From positions 310,001 to 374,000 of the forward strand of contig NZ_JAMXQS010000006.1 of NCBI RefSeq assembly GCF_024053505.1: a stretch of DNA of 64,000 nucleotides, in the 5' to 3' direction. The stretch comes from Mesorhizobium liriopis (GTDB taxonomy: Bacteria; Pseudomonadota; Alphaproteobacteria; Rhizobiales; Rhizobiaceae). This document shows, piece after piece, positions 15,544 through 23,298 of this stretch (the stretch's first letter is position 1; each line of letters begins with the position of its first letter). The position numbers were made by a program, and so were the translations under genes. Under the pieces are notes generated by a model that did no database searches, was not told the DNA's origin, and saw only the letters and a program-made list of their open reading frames with translations.

Positions 15544-15865
15544 CGTCGCCGGGTCCGGCAAGCGGGCCGAAGATGCTTTCAAGCTGATCGAGCTCATCAC
15601 CGGATAGTTTCGTCAGGTCCACTGTCTGGATGGGGCCGCCGTTGCGACCGGTGTGCTGCATGTTGGCGAGCTTGGGATGGACGTACGGGGCAGCGGCCAC
15701 CGCCATCTTGTCTCGCCTGTCGCCACTGGCTCGGCTGTCGCGCATGACCCTCAACATGTATTCGAGTGGGGTCTGGCCCATCTTGGCGATATCGCGCTCA
15801 CGTCGCGCTGTGGCCCTGTTCGGGGTGCCTCTCTGGCGTCCGCCAGTCTTCTTGCCCGCTGCCAT
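15500..15865 (-). CDS. Terminase small subunit-like protein
   Basis: A 121-residue protein starting MAAGKKTGGRQRGTPNRATA, a basic Gly/Arg-rich N-terminus typical of small DNA-binding proteins upstream of terL. A helical core (PLEYMLRVMRDSRASGDRRDKMAVAAAPY) resembles the family of small terminase/DUF5681-like proteins that recognise packaging sites. An acidic tail overlaps the start of terL by 44 bases in another frame. The ATG at 15865 is only 42 bases from a divergent gene. Confidence 0.75.
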   Translation of the reverse strand: MAAGKKTGGRQRGTPNRATARRERDIAKMGQTPLEYMLRVMRDSRASGDRRDKMAVAAAPYVHPKLANMQHTGRNGGPIQTVDLTKLSGDELDQLESIFGPLAGPGDDDAPDQAGEGETGG

Positions 15866-15884
15866 CTAATTTGATCTACTTTCG

Positions 15885-15897
15885 GTCTAATTTAGAC
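15885..15897. promoter_or_regulatory. Palindrome in the divergent terS region
   Basis: GTCTAA-T-TTAGAC is a palindrome with 6-base arms, and a partial copy, TCTAATTTG, lies at 15865-15873 over the terS start. The 42-base gap separates two divergent genes, so the element probably controls or is bound in both promoters. No -10/-35 pair is clear. Confidence 0.35.
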
Positions 15898-15907
15898 GGG
15901 AGGTTCC

Positions 15908-16102
15908 ATGAACGACACTATCAGCAGTGGCTCGTTTCGTGACGGGTTTGAGATCGGCTTTCGAAGCATCCGCGGGGTGCATGCGGCACTGCCCGGAATA
16001 CCCGGTCAGCCTGGCACTCGTGGCAACATGACACCGTTTCTCATGGGCGTTCGGCGCGGCATTGAACGCGCACTTGATAAGGATCTCGACGGCCTAGTCT
16101 AA
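15908..16102 (+). CDS. Small hypothetical phage protein
   Basis: A 64-residue protein with ATG 15908 preceded by GGGAGG at good spacing. It has no signal peptide. The middle segment LPGIPGQPGTRGN is loop-like, flanked by two helices with SFRDGFEIGFRS and VRRGIERALDKDLD. It ends directly adjacent to the convergent glycoside hydrolase gene. A regulator-sized protein of unknown role, divergent from terS. Confidence 0.65.
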   Translation: MNDTISSGSFRDGFEIGFRSIRGVHAALPGIPGQPGTRGNMTPFLMGVRRGIERALDKDLDGLV

Positions 16103-16975
16103 TCACGCTGCCTCCATCATCGCGGCCGATAGCGCTTCATCGACGCTGCCATCCTCGCGGATCAGGCCATGGTCCCAGCGCTCGCGCGGGTCGTTCCAGC
16201 TCGGCGTGTTGACGATCGGGTAGAGGCAGATGCCGACCACATTGATGCGATTCCAGTGCTGCGCGCCGCGGACCTCGCCACGGACATGCCGCAGCCATTC
16301 CGCCTTGCAGTCGATGCCTTCCCACTTGCGATCTAGACCGGGATGCAGGCCCGTCTCGGTGATCATCAGCGGACGGTCCGGGTAGCGCGCCGCCATCGCG
16401 CGGAGCGCCTCACCGATGCTCCAGTCCGCATGGTACGGATAGATGTTAATGCCGAGCACATCGGCCTGATCGGCTAGGCCGGCGTGCGCCTCGATCTCGT
16501 CAGGGATGTGCGCGGGCTCGGCCGTCACCAGCCGGACGTCGTAGATGTTGGCGCGCAGCACGCGCATGATCTCTTTCGCCTTCGCGACGACCTCAGCTTG
16601 GTCTTGGCCTGGCGTCAGAAGGCCGGCGAGACGGTTCTCGTTGAAGCAAACCCAGAATGTCTGACCCGGACAGACACGCTGCACGGCCATGGCGACGCGC
16701 TTGGCGTAGTCGGTCGGTGCAGGATGGCGCCAGTAGTGATCGAGATCCCAGATCACCTCCATGCCGGCGTCCTTAGCGACCTGGAGGCGCGGCTCGATCG
16801 GATGCCACCAAGGCAGCCCGTCGCGGACGGTATGAACGCCATGCGCCTTCATCAGCTCGTAGTGCTCGCGCATCCGGCGCTCGGGCACATGGTCGGTTGC
16901 CGTCAGAAGGCAGAGGTCATTCTGCCATTCGAGGCGCGCGCAGTCGAAACCCGCCATGATGGTGGATCGAAACAT
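16103..16975 (-). CDS. Glycoside hydrolase-like (clan GH-A type TIM barrel) phage protein
   Basis: A 290-residue protein. Strand-helix repeats run through the chain, with a WVCFNEN segment at about 108-114 (Glu113 as acid/base candidate) and PLMITETGLHP at about 202-212 (Glu207 as nucleophile candidate). The pair of glutamates at the ends of strands 4 and 7 is the clan GH-A pattern; other TIM-barrel motifs are VIWDLDHYWRH (about 74-84) and LGINIYPYHAD. There is no signal peptide. In a phage late region it could be a depolymerase on the virion or a lysis-related enzyme, or may alter surface glycans. The GH family is not identified. Confidence 0.75.
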   Translation of the reverse strand: MFRSTIMAGFDCARLEWQNDLCLLTATDHVPERRMREHYELMKAHGVHTVRDGLPWWHPIEPRLQVAKDAGMEVIWDLDHYWRHPAPTDYAKRVAMAVQRVCPGQTFWVCFNENRLAGLLTPGQDQAEVVAKAKEIMRVLRANIYDVRLVTAEPAHIPDEIEAHAGLADQADVLGINIYPYHADWSIGEALRAMAARYPDRPLMITETGLHPGLDRKWEGIDCKAEWLRHVRGEVRGAQHWNRINVVGICLYPIVNTPSWNDPRERWDHGLIREDGSVDEALSAAMMEAA

Positions 16976-17049
16976 GCGAAGCCTCGCTCGTTTGCTATTG
17001 CCGCGCTTCGGTGCTCATCTCTTGTCAAATGATAAGGGAGGACTTCGGC

Positions 17050-17259
17050 GTGACTGATGTGTGGGCCTACCAGCGCGACATCCTGAAGCGCGAGATCGTC
17101 CGAACCCAGAAGGACATCGATGACATGAGGCGCGGGCGGCTTCGAGTAATGCGCAGCCAAGGTGAAGCGCCATCTTGGGATGACGATACGAGCAACTGGT
17201 CTCAGCGATCAGAGGACCGTCTTCAGGCTCTCAATGCCTTGCTCGAACGCTTCGATTGA
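17050..17259 (+). CDS. Small hypothetical phage protein
   Basis: A 69-residue protein from GTG 17050, chosen because GGGAGG lies nine bases upstream; a longer in-frame start at 17011 has no ribosome site. It is Arg/Asp-rich and helical (DILKREIVRTQKDIDDMRR), with a central tryptophan and a terminal leucine-rich helix. The function is unknown. It is divergent from the glycoside hydrolase gene across a 74-base gap. No membrane segment is present. Confidence 0.65.
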   Translation: MTDVWAYQRDILKREIVRTQKDIDDMRRGRLRVMRSQGEAPSWDDDTSNWSQRSEDRLQALNALLERFD

Positions 17260-17469
17260 TCTGCGAACGTTGCCCTAGTCGGTCCCTTGCGGGCTAGTCT
17301 CTCACGGGGGCTTTCAGACACTTCGATCCGACCGCGGCTATCTTCGCTGGCCGTCAGCTACATCCTGCATCCGGCAGGCGCGGTTCCCAGCTCATAGGGG
17401 TGAACCGGCTGGGACTACCGTTATCCGCGGGGACACACATAAGACACGCTGGGAGCGGTATACTGGTCA
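17260..17469. other. Intergenic region, no gene seen
   Basis: About 210 bases between two small plus-strand genes. It holds short inverted and repeated elements such as CTAGTC repeated around 17275-17300, but no convincing ORF or tRNA-like fold. A weak GGGAG precedes the next ATG. A small RNA is possible but unsupported. Confidence 0.3.
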
Positions 17470-17613
17470 ATGAACCACAGCCGCATCATCATCTTGTCTT
17501 TTCTTACGTTCGTCGTTGTCAGCATCGCGCTCGTTTCCTTTTGGGGATTTGATCGCGTGGGCTCGACAGCCAACGGCGTTGGTGCCGAGACTTCAGCACC
17601 GGAGGGCAACTGA
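17470..17613 (+). CDS. Small single-span membrane protein
   Basis: A 47-residue protein with an N-terminal hydrophobic stretch (IIILSFLTFVVVSIALVSFWG) spanning residues about 6-26 and a short polar tail. The ribosome site is weak (GGGAG about 13 bases before). Its TGA overlaps the ATG of the next gene (TGATG), so the two small membrane genes are probably made together. It could be part of a lysis or membrane-interaction pair; there is no direct evidence. Confidence 0.55.
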   Translation: MNHSRIIILSFLTFVVVSIALVSFWGFDRVGSTANGVGAETSAPEGN

Positions 17614-17813
17614 TGCCTCTCCTGCCTCGACCCGATAAGTGGGACAACGATCCGACGGACGTCGAAATTAACCGGCGCCCTTTCCTTACCGTCGCGGTGT
17701 TGGTGAAGGTTGGAATTTGCGTGGCAGCCGGCTGGGTAGCTTACCACCAGTTTTCTAGGGTGGCCTTTGATGCTCCGTCCACGCATTCCGATGTTCCAGG
17801 CATTATACGGTAG
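17613..17813 (+). CDS. Small single-span membrane protein, coupled partner
   Basis: A 66-residue protein starting MPLLPRPDKWDNDPTDVE, a polar N-terminus of about 25 residues, then a membrane span (FLTVAVLVKVGICVAAGWVAY) and a short polar C-terminus. It is translationally coupled to the 47-residue membrane protein upstream. It ends 2 bases before the convergent gene at 17816. Topology resembles small holin or accessory proteins of phages, but no family is recognised and the neighbouring genes are not lysis genes. Confidence 0.6.
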   Translation: MPLLPRPDKWDNDPTDVEINRRPFLTVAVLVKVGICVAAGWVAYHQFSRVAFDAPSTHSDVPGIIR

Positions 17814-17815
17814 GC

Positions 17816-18478
17816 TTACGCAGCCCGCTTCGCCTCTTCGGCCTTCTTTCTCTCCGCGCGCTTCCGGCGCTGCTCGTTGCGTTTGGCCGACCAGCTGAAG
17901 TCCGGTTCGGCATCGCTATGGAAGGGGGTGAATGCGTCGTCCGCTGCCCATCCGACGATGGCGTTTTGCTTGGGCGCGGTAGTGTTCAGGATAGCCTCAA
18001 TATCCTCGATTTCAGGGTCGTCAGGCAACACCCCAAAAGATGCGTTTTCGTTATTCTGCAATGCCTTGCGACCGTGGGCTTGCGCAATTTCGCAAAGAGC
18101 ACGGTCTTTCCGACGTCTGCCGGTCACCGGATGGATACCTGCTTTGAAGCAAGCGTCCTTGAAGATGCGACCGCCTGCCATGGCCTCAACCCAGATCGAG
18201 AGTGCATAGCGGTTCGCCTGGTTCGTGACCAAGCTATACCAGCTACCCGCCTCCTCCGCCTCGCTTACCTGCTTGTGCGTCGGGCGCTTGGACACGCTAG
18301 CGACGAACTCGCGCTGCTCCTCCTCGAGCCGTTCCTTGCCCCAGCCGTTCATGTCGGCGAAGTCGTGGGCATAAGGCAGTTGTAGCGAGCGCGCCGGTGC
18401 GGGCCCAATTGGCACCGCGATGTTGCGCTCGATTTCGGCCGCTTGGATCAGGCGCTCTGCAATCTCACCGATGTTCAT
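17816..18478 (-). CDS. Hypothetical protein, end of leftward early operon
   Basis: A 220-residue protein with a helical N-terminus (IGEIAERLIQAAEIERN), a central LPYAHDFADMNGWGKERLEEEQ region and a C-terminal Lys/Arg/Glu-rich tail. There is no signal peptide. It overlaps the upstream gene by four bases (ATGA). It has no recognised family. As the last gene of the early operon before the late region, it could be a late-transcription activator, but the sequence does not show this. Confidence 0.7.
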   Translation of the reverse strand: MNIGEIAERLIQAAEIERNIAVPIGPAPARSLQLPYAHDFADMNGWGKERLEEEQREFVASVSKRPTHKQVSEAEEAGSWYSLVTNQANRYALSIWVEAMAGGRIFKDACFKAGIHPVTGRRRKDRALCEIAQAHGRKALQNNENASFGVLPDDPEIEDIEAILNTTAPKQNAIVGWAADDAFTPFHSDAEPDFSWSAKRNEQRRKRAERKKAEEAKRAA

Positions 18479-18921
18479 GCTGTCCTCCGACGATCATCGA
18501 AAAGCTCGCCCTGCCGGCGCTTTTCGTTGTAGCGTCTATATAGGCGCTCATGGATCTGGCCGCCTAAGGCGAAGCGCTGAGGAACGAGGCCGCGCAGCTG
18601 TAGATTTGCCGCCTGCAATTCGCCCACCGGCATGGCGTCCCAGACCGCGAACCACACCGACAGATCGTCATCGATCACATCGCCCCAGGCGCGGATCATG
18701 TCGGATGCAGCCCAGAACCCAACCTCATCGAATGCCATCTTGTTGTTGGCGCTCTCGGCAAGCGTGGAGAGCATTAGGCGGGTGTGCTCTTCGCCATACC
18801 GGCGCAGGATGCGGGCGATGGTTTCAGGCGCGCGTGTCTCCCCAATCTCGGGATAGCGCTTCCCGTCGATGATCTTGATGCCGAACTCGGCGCAGAGGGC
18901 AGACACACGCGCGTCGCTCAT
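18475..18921 (-). CDS. Hypothetical phage protein
   Basis: A 148-residue protein from ATG 18921 preceded by GAAGGAGG. It is helical, with an AFDEVGFWAASDMIRAWGDVID segment and a Trp-rich middle. The C-terminus (ERLYRRYNEKRRQGELFDD) is basic then acidic. It starts and ends in ATGA overlaps with its neighbours. No function is recognised; small phage proteins of this type are common in rhizobial prophages. Confidence 0.7.
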   Translation of the reverse strand: MSDARVSALCAEFGIKIIDGKRYPEIGETRAPETIARILRRYGEEHTRLMLSTLAESANNKMAFDEVGFWAASDMIRAWGDVIDDDLSVWFAVWDAMPVGELQAANLQLRGLVPQRFALGGQIHERLYRRYNEKRRQGELFDDRRRTA

Positions 18922-19154
18922 GCCGCCTCCTTCGCAGGTGCCGGGAAGATCGCCTGCAGCTTGCCGAACAGCGGTTCGCCTGAAGGATCGATGCACTCCG
19001 GTGGCACCGGCCGGAACGTGGAGTATCGGTGCGCCTCGCCCTTGTGGATGATCGGCTGATCGCCGTGGCAAACGACCGGGCACCACCGCATGGCGAAATC
19101 GCGCTCGTAGCCGAAGAACATCGGGCGCGGAGTGGTCTGCTTCTTGCGGCTCAT
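18918..19154 (-). CDS. Small hypothetical phage protein
   Basis: A 78-residue basic protein starting MSRKKQTTPRPMFFGYERDF, with two cysteines near residues 25-29 and a Pro-rich middle. It overlaps both neighbours by four bases. It has no signal peptide or membrane segment. The function is unknown. Confidence 0.6.
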   Translation of the reverse strand: MSRKKQTTPRPMFFGYERDFAMRWCPVVCHGDQPIIHKGEAHRYSTFRPVPPECIDPSGEPLFGKLQAIFPAPAKEAA

Positions 19155-19411
19155 GACAGGCGCTCTCCTTCGGGCCAAGCGTCCCGGATCTCGTAGTAAG
19201 TCTCATGACCTTTGGCGCCGAAGCGCACGGTTGCGATGGGGATGCCCTGCACACGGCGGGCGAAGGCGATGGCGCTGTGAATACCGTGTGCGGTGATATC
19301 GAACTCGCCCATGATGCGAGCGATGGAGCACGATGGATTCCGCCGGATGAAGCCTACGACGTTTTCGGCGTTGCGCTCGATGTGGCCGTTGACGGGGAGC
19401 TTCCAGGTCAT
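19151..19411 (-). CDS. Small HTH-like protein
   Basis: An 86-residue protein with a helix-turn-helix-like segment (NVVGFIRRNPSCSIARIMGEF, broken here) followed by a beta hairpin (IPIATVRFGAKGHETYYEIRD), which suggests a winged-helix fold. It is four bases overlapped with each neighbour. Possibly a transcriptional regulator of phage genes; this is inferred only from the fold pattern. Confidence 0.55.
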   Translation of the reverse strand: MTWKLPVNGHIERNAENVVGFIRRNPSCSIARIMGEFDITAHGIHSAIAFARRVQGIPIATVRFGAKGHETYYEIRDAWPEGERLS

Positions 19412-19701
19412 GCCCGCTTCCTCCCCCGCTTCTCGACGCGAACGATCTTGCCGCCGCCACGAAAGAGCTTATCGGCTTCTGCCTTGAGCTTCCCCGCCCG
19501 CTCCCCACTGCGCACAAGATGGCCGTTCGCATGGGCACACAGCGCCTTCGCCAACGCCTTCCAGGCTTCCTTCTCAGTCGGAAATATCTTCGGTGTCCCG
19601 CCCTTCGCGAGAAGCGGGTTGGCCTTGCCGTCTTTCGGAAAGCGGATGAAGGCGCGATGACCGCCGACACAGGTATCGGTGAATGCCGTGGTTTGGTTCA
19701 T
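19408..19701 (-). CDS. Small basic hypothetical protein
   Basis: A 97-residue protein starting MNQTTAFTDTCVGGHRAF, with a Lys/Arg-rich C-terminus (IVRVEKRGRKRA) and Ala-rich helices. The basic tail suggests nucleic acid binding. It overlaps the helicase gene stop and the next gene start by four bases. No family is recognised. Confidence 0.6.
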   Translation of the reverse strand: MNQTTAFTDTCVGGHRAFIRFPKDGKANPLLAKGGTPKIFPTEKEAWKALAKALCAHANGHLVRSGERAGKLKAEADKLFRGGGKIVRVEKRGRKRA

Positions 19702-21170
19702 TGGAACATGCCCTCGAATGCATCCGGCATGTCCGTGGGCGGCGACGTGAACAGCGTGTATTCCGCCTCGAACCTGATTTCCTGATTGCCCTGCGGCTCA
19801 CCACGGCGGCGCTTGTGGTTGATGAGCCAGGCCTTGCCGCGGCTGTCCTCGTACTTCACCTGCAGATCAGCGCGCTTGTCGTCCCGGCGCTCCTGCGGGA
19901 TCAGGTCTTTGTAGAGCGGCTCCGGTCGATAGAGCGAGAACCAGACATCCAGGTTCTGCTTCACGCCGTCGCCGCCGTAGGCGTCACCCATCATGGGGCG
20001 CAGGGAACCGCCGCGCTTCCACCGCTCTTTCCAGTCGCCGTTGCGCTGGATCAGGATCATGATCGCCACGTTCAAGCGCTTCGCGATGGCCTTGAGGCCG
20101 CGATAGAGGGCGTTCACGCGCTCAGCGAACAGCTCGGTGCCCTTCCCTGGCAGCTGGATCATCTTCGCGTGGTCGATGGCGATGAAGTCAAGGCCCTTGG
20201 ATTTCACCATCGCCTCGAGCTTCACCGCGATGTCGGACAGGGAGCAGTCGGAGAACGAGACGATCTCGAAGGGCAGATCCATCGCCTTCATCATCTCGTC
20301 TTCGACGTGGCGCTGCTCGTTGGTGTTCAGGTTGAAGGCGTCGAGCCGATCAAGCTTCACGCGAGCCGCCTGGGCGGCAGCTTGCAGGGCCGCTTCCTCT
20401 TCCGTGATCTCGATCGAAAAGAATGCGGACTTGAACCCGCACATCGCAGCATGCCTGCACTGGCTGAGGGCGAACGATGTCTTGCCACCACCGGAATCCG
20501 ACATGAAGCCGATAAGGTTGCCGCGGCGCATGTCACCCATGACTGCGCTGGCCTCGGGCAGGAACCATGGAATGCGGCTGGCGGTGTCCGTGCTGGCCTT
20601 TTGCACCTGCTCGATCGCCTTCGGCAGGATCACACCGTACTTCAGCGATGCCGCGCGCTCGTCGGCTTCCTGCGAGATGTTCGTCAGCGCGTTTGCGGTG
20701 TCGCCGATAATTTTGGCGATGGTGTCGCTGATGTGCAGGTTGCGGGCTCGGGCAATCCCATCCTCGAGCTCGCGGATGATGCGCCGGCGGCCGTGGGCCA
20801 GCAGAACGCCCCTCCCATCCTCGTAGCAGTTCGCCAAGGTCGGCAGTTCGGAGAAGAGCCGGACGACATAGCGGAAGAGCGTCAGTGGGCCGCCCTCGTC
20901 ACCACCGTTCGGATCGATGACCTGATCTGCGTTGATGTACGACTTCACGGTCTGGATGGTGGCCGGTCTTCCCTCAGCGATGAGCGTGCCAAGCACCTCA
21001 TAGATCGCCCCGTTGACACCCTTCACGCCGCCCTCGAAATGATCGGGCTTGAGGAAGCCAGCGACGCGCCAATACTGCGTGTTGTCGTGCAGGATGGCAC
21101 CCAACAAGGACTGCTCGCATTCGAGCGCGTTGGGCAGCGGTGTGTTGAAATGTTGCGCGTGCAAGGTCAT
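19698..21170 (-). CDS. Replicative DNA helicase, DnaB-like
   Basis: A 490-residue protein from ATG 21170, with GAAGG upstream. The N-terminal region (PLPNALECEQSLLGAILHD, about 11-29) is the DnaB N-domain. The RecA-fold core has Walker A MSDSGGGKTS at about 223-232 (Lys230) and LDFIAIDH at about 327-334 as Walker B. It would unwind DNA ahead of the phage replication fork. It follows a RuvC-like gene and lies in the early operon. A host DnaC-like loader is not encoded nearby. Confidence 0.9.
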   Translation of the reverse strand: MTLHAQHFNTPLPNALECEQSLLGAILHDNTQYWRVAGFLKPDHFEGGVKGVNGAIYEVLGTLIAEGRPATIQTVKSYINADQVIDPNGGDEGGPLTLFRYVVRLFSELPTLANCYEDGRGVLLAHGRRRIIRELEDGIARARNLHISDTIAKIIGDTANALTNISQEADERAASLKYGVILPKAIEQVQKASTDTASRIPWFLPEASAVMGDMRRGNLIGFMSDSGGGKTSFALSQCRHAAMCGFKSAFFSIEITEEEAALQAAAQAARVKLDRLDAFNLNTNEQRHVEDEMMKAMDLPFEIVSFSDCSLSDIAVKLEAMVKSKGLDFIAIDHAKMIQLPGKGTELFAERVNALYRGLKAIAKRLNVAIMILIQRNGDWKERWKRGGSLRPMMGDAYGGDGVKQNLDVWFSLYRPEPLYKDLIPQERRDDKRADLQVKYEDSRGKAWLINHKRRRGEPQGNQEIRFEAEYTLFTSPPTDMPDAFEGMFQ

Positions 21171-21727
21171 GCTGCCGCCTTCATGCGATAGGTTTGGGTG
21201 GTGGCGCCGTAGAGCGCGATGCAGACCGCCTCGGCCTGGTCCTCGTTCTTCGCAGGGATGCGAAGCATCTGGCACATCTCGCGCGCCTTCTTCTTTGCGG
21301 TCTCCCGGTCGAGGTTGCCGTTCTTCAGGATCGAAGCGCGCCAAGTGCGCGGGTTCACAGCCTCATACGGCAGCCGGCGCGCGCGGGCGGCGTGACGGAT
21401 ATGGCCTTGGATGTCGCGGAGGATGAGTTGGTCCGCATTGACGGTCAGAGGCGGCGGCGTCTTCACCCCAGCCAGATCGCCCTTCCCTGTCTTCGGCGCG
21501 AAGGAGCGAATGACCTCGGTTGCCGCTTCCCAGATCACGAACTGCGGCTTGTGCTCGCGGAACAGCTTCTCGATCTCGTCGCAGAAGATGCCGGTCTTCT
21601 CCTCCGTCGACATGCCCTTCTCCGGTCGTGAGGTGAACGAGCCGATGATCATGGATTTGGTCGCTGGCGGCTCGTAGAGGCACCAGCCGGTGCGCGCGAT
21701 GGATTGATCGAAGGCAAGGATGAGCAT
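21167..21727 (-). CDS. RuvC-like Holliday junction resolvase
   Basis: A 186-residue protein from ATG 21727, TGATG-overlapped with the methyltransferase stop (a GTG one codon earlier is possible). The RNase H fold carries Asp7 (LAFDQSIARTGW), Glu67 (FVIWEAAT) and Asp163/Glu166 (NEDQAEAVCIAL), the acidic residues expected for RuvC catalysis. RuvC-type enzymes cut four-way junctions made in replication or recombination. The pairing with helicase and methyltransferase fits phage DNA processing before packaging. Confidence 0.85.
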   Translation of the reverse strand: MLILAFDQSIARTGWCLYEPPATKSMIIGSFTSRPEKGMSTEEKTGIFCDEIEKLFREHKPQFVIWEAATEVIRSFAPKTGKGDLAGVKTPPPLTVNADQLILRDIQGHIRHAARARRLPYEAVNPRTWRASILKNGNLDRETAKKKAREMCQMLRIPAKNEDQAEAVCIALYGATTQTYRMKAAA

Positions 21728-22410
21728 CACGCCACCTCCGCAAACAATTCAGCCTGGCGTGCGTCCTTGCGGTCGAGCATGCGCAAGACGGTCTCGCCGA
21801 CGTGCTTCTTGTCCCAGACAAACCAGCCATTGAGCATGGGCGGCGCGCCCTGCCCGGTGAAGTCGATCTTCCAGCGCATGAGGTAGACGCGAGCGGCTGG
21901 ATGCTCTGCCCAGAACGGGGCGAGTCCGCCGGCGCCGGGCCAAGTCCAGTTGAGCAGCAGCGCCATGTATTCGACATCGAGCACGTCGAGGGCATGTTTA
22001 AGCCAGCGCGCCTTGCCGTTCCCCCAGCCACACTCCGCGAAAGGCGGGTTCGTGACGATCGCGCCGGCTGCCGGAAAACTCCAATCGTAGAAGCTGCGCA
22101 CCTCGGCGCCGCAGCCACGGTCGATCAGATCGGATGAAACGACGCGCAGACCGAGCGCCTTCATCTCGCGCATCATCGCGCCGTCGCCTGCCGCCGGCTC
22201 CCACACCGTGCCGAAGTCGCGCAGTCGGTCGATCTCGGCATGCAAGAAGGCGCGTGTCGGCTCAGGCGGCGTCGGATAGAATTCATCTTTCTCGCGCGTC
22301 AGGTGCTCGACCTTCGTGTAGGTGCCGTCGAGCTGACGCTGTGGGACCGGCTTTGACTTCTTGCCGGTGGCGCGGAAGAGACCGCGTGCGGAAGGTGCTG
22401 CCTCCTCCAT
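21727..22410 (-). CDS. DNA methyltransferase (adenine-N6 type)
   Basis: A 227-residue protein from ATG 22410. Motif I-like WEPAAGDGAM at about 70-79 binds S-adenosylmethionine, and motif IV NPPF at 121-124 (AIVTNPPF) places the target base. Another conserved part is FYPTPPEPTRAFL at about 44-56. NPPF/NPPY motifs are typical of adenine-N6 or exocyclic-amine methyltransferases. No restriction endonuclease is nearby, so it is an orphan enzyme that probably protects phage DNA or regulates its genes. The recognition sequence cannot be read from the gene. Confidence 0.85.
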   Translation of the reverse strand: MEEAAPSARGLFRATGKKSKPVPQRQLDGTYTKVEHLTREKDEFYPTPPEPTRAFLHAEIDRLRDFGTVWEPAAGDGAMMREMKALGLRVVSSDLIDRGCGAEVRSFYDWSFPAAGAIVTNPPFAECGWGNGKARWLKHALDVLDVEYMALLLNWTWPGAGGLAPFWAEHPAARVYLMRWKIDFTGQGAPPMLNGWFVWDKKHVGETVLRMLDRKDARQAELFAEVA

Positions 22411-22418
22411 CTGGCCGC

Positions 22419-23045
22419 TTACTCCGCCGCCTGCGCGGTAGGAGCCGCAGCATCCCACTCTTCGCTGCTCAAAAATGGATCGCGGAACTCGCCCTCGCCT
22501 TCATCCTCTTCGTCGGTGGCGGGGCGCTCGCCCTTGATCAGTTCGTCCGTGCTGGCTTCGTCCGCGCGCTTCTTGCGGATGGCGAAGATCGCCTCCTGCC
22601 CGCTCTTCCAGCCCTTCTCGTAAGCGCGGCCGGCGTCGGTGTTCGGATCGTGCGGATTGTCGAGCGTTTCGCCGCGCATGCCGGCATCTTGGCCGTCGTT
22701 GAAGGCGCGCTCATCAAGCGGTGCCAGATCGGTCAGAAGATCAAGCTGCGTGTTGATCGGGACGCCGGCCCAAGCCATCGCCTGACGCTCGGCTTCCTGC
22801 TTCGCCTGCAGTTCGGCTTTGCCCTCGGCTGTCTGCGACTGCTCGTAGGCTTTGATCTGGAGAAGACCATGTTCGCCGAGGTCGGCCTTGATCTGCTTGC
22901 CGACGAGCTTCACGCGGGCATCGGCAGCCTTCTTCGCCGCCATCGCCTTCCAATAGTCGTCCCGGTTCAGAAAGAAGAGCGCTTTGCGGTCCGTCTCGCT
23001 CATGTCGCCGCTGTTGTGCCCAACGGCTGCTGCTGCCTGTGCCAT
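22419..23045 (-). CDS. Hypothetical phage protein with RMF-like C-terminus
   Basis: A 208-residue protein from ATG 23045, with GGAG just upstream. The N-terminus MAQAAAAVGHNSGDMSETD is common in rhizobial phage proteins. A coiled, charged middle follows, then GRAYEKGWKSGQEAIFAI, a ribosome modulation factor-like segment, and an acidic C-terminus. There is a 9-base gap to the methyltransferase gene. The function is unknown. Confidence 0.7.
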   Translation of the reverse strand: MAQAAAAVGHNSGDMSETDRKALFFLNRDDYWKAMAAKKAADARVKLVGKQIKADLGEHGLLQIKAYEQSQTAEGKAELQAKQEAERQAMAWAGVPINTQLDLLTDLAPLDERAFNDGQDAGMRGETLDNPHDPNTDAGRAYEKGWKSGQEAIFAIRKKRADEASTDELIKGERPATDEEDEGEGEFRDPFLSSEEWDAAAPTAQAAE

Positions 23046-23070
23046 GCTCGTCTCCATCCGTTCGTGTTGA

Positions 23071-23298
23071 TCAGAAGCTGCGTGCCCGCATGATGGCGGG
23101 GTTGGTCGGGTTCAAAGCAGGCTGGGCGTAGGAGATTGCAGCCCAAACCAGAGCGATAGCGGTGCAGGCCATAGCTACCGGCCACAGCCAGCTATGCGTT
23201 CGTTCGGGCTCGATGCCCTCGCGCCGCATCTCGCGATGAAGCTTTGATCCGAGCCTCCAGAGCGCGAATTTCGTCCTCAATGCCTCGTAGAGCGTCAT
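23071..23298 (-). CDS. Small membrane protein overlapping the next gene out of frame
   Basis: A 75-residue protein starting MTLYEALRTKFALWRLGSK with GAGGA before the ATG. One membrane span (WPVAMACTAIALVWAAISYA, about 45-64) follows a basic N-terminal region. It overlaps the 3' end of the gene at 23192-23572 by 107 bases in another frame. Both frames look coding, so both are kept. Role unknown. Confidence 0.6.
   Translation of the reverse strand: MTLYEALRTKFALWRLGSKLHREMRREGIEPERTHSWLWPVAMACTAIALVWAAISYAQPALNPTNPAIMRARSF

Noticed and set aside
17260-17469. A possible tRNA or small RNA
   Set aside because: No clover-leaf fold or conserved T-loop sequence can be made, and no promoter or terminator is clear.
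19683-21191. A 502-residue plus-strand open frame
   Set aside because: Lies antisense to the DnaB-like helicase, whose motifs are clear; the plus frame is only a high-GC shadow.
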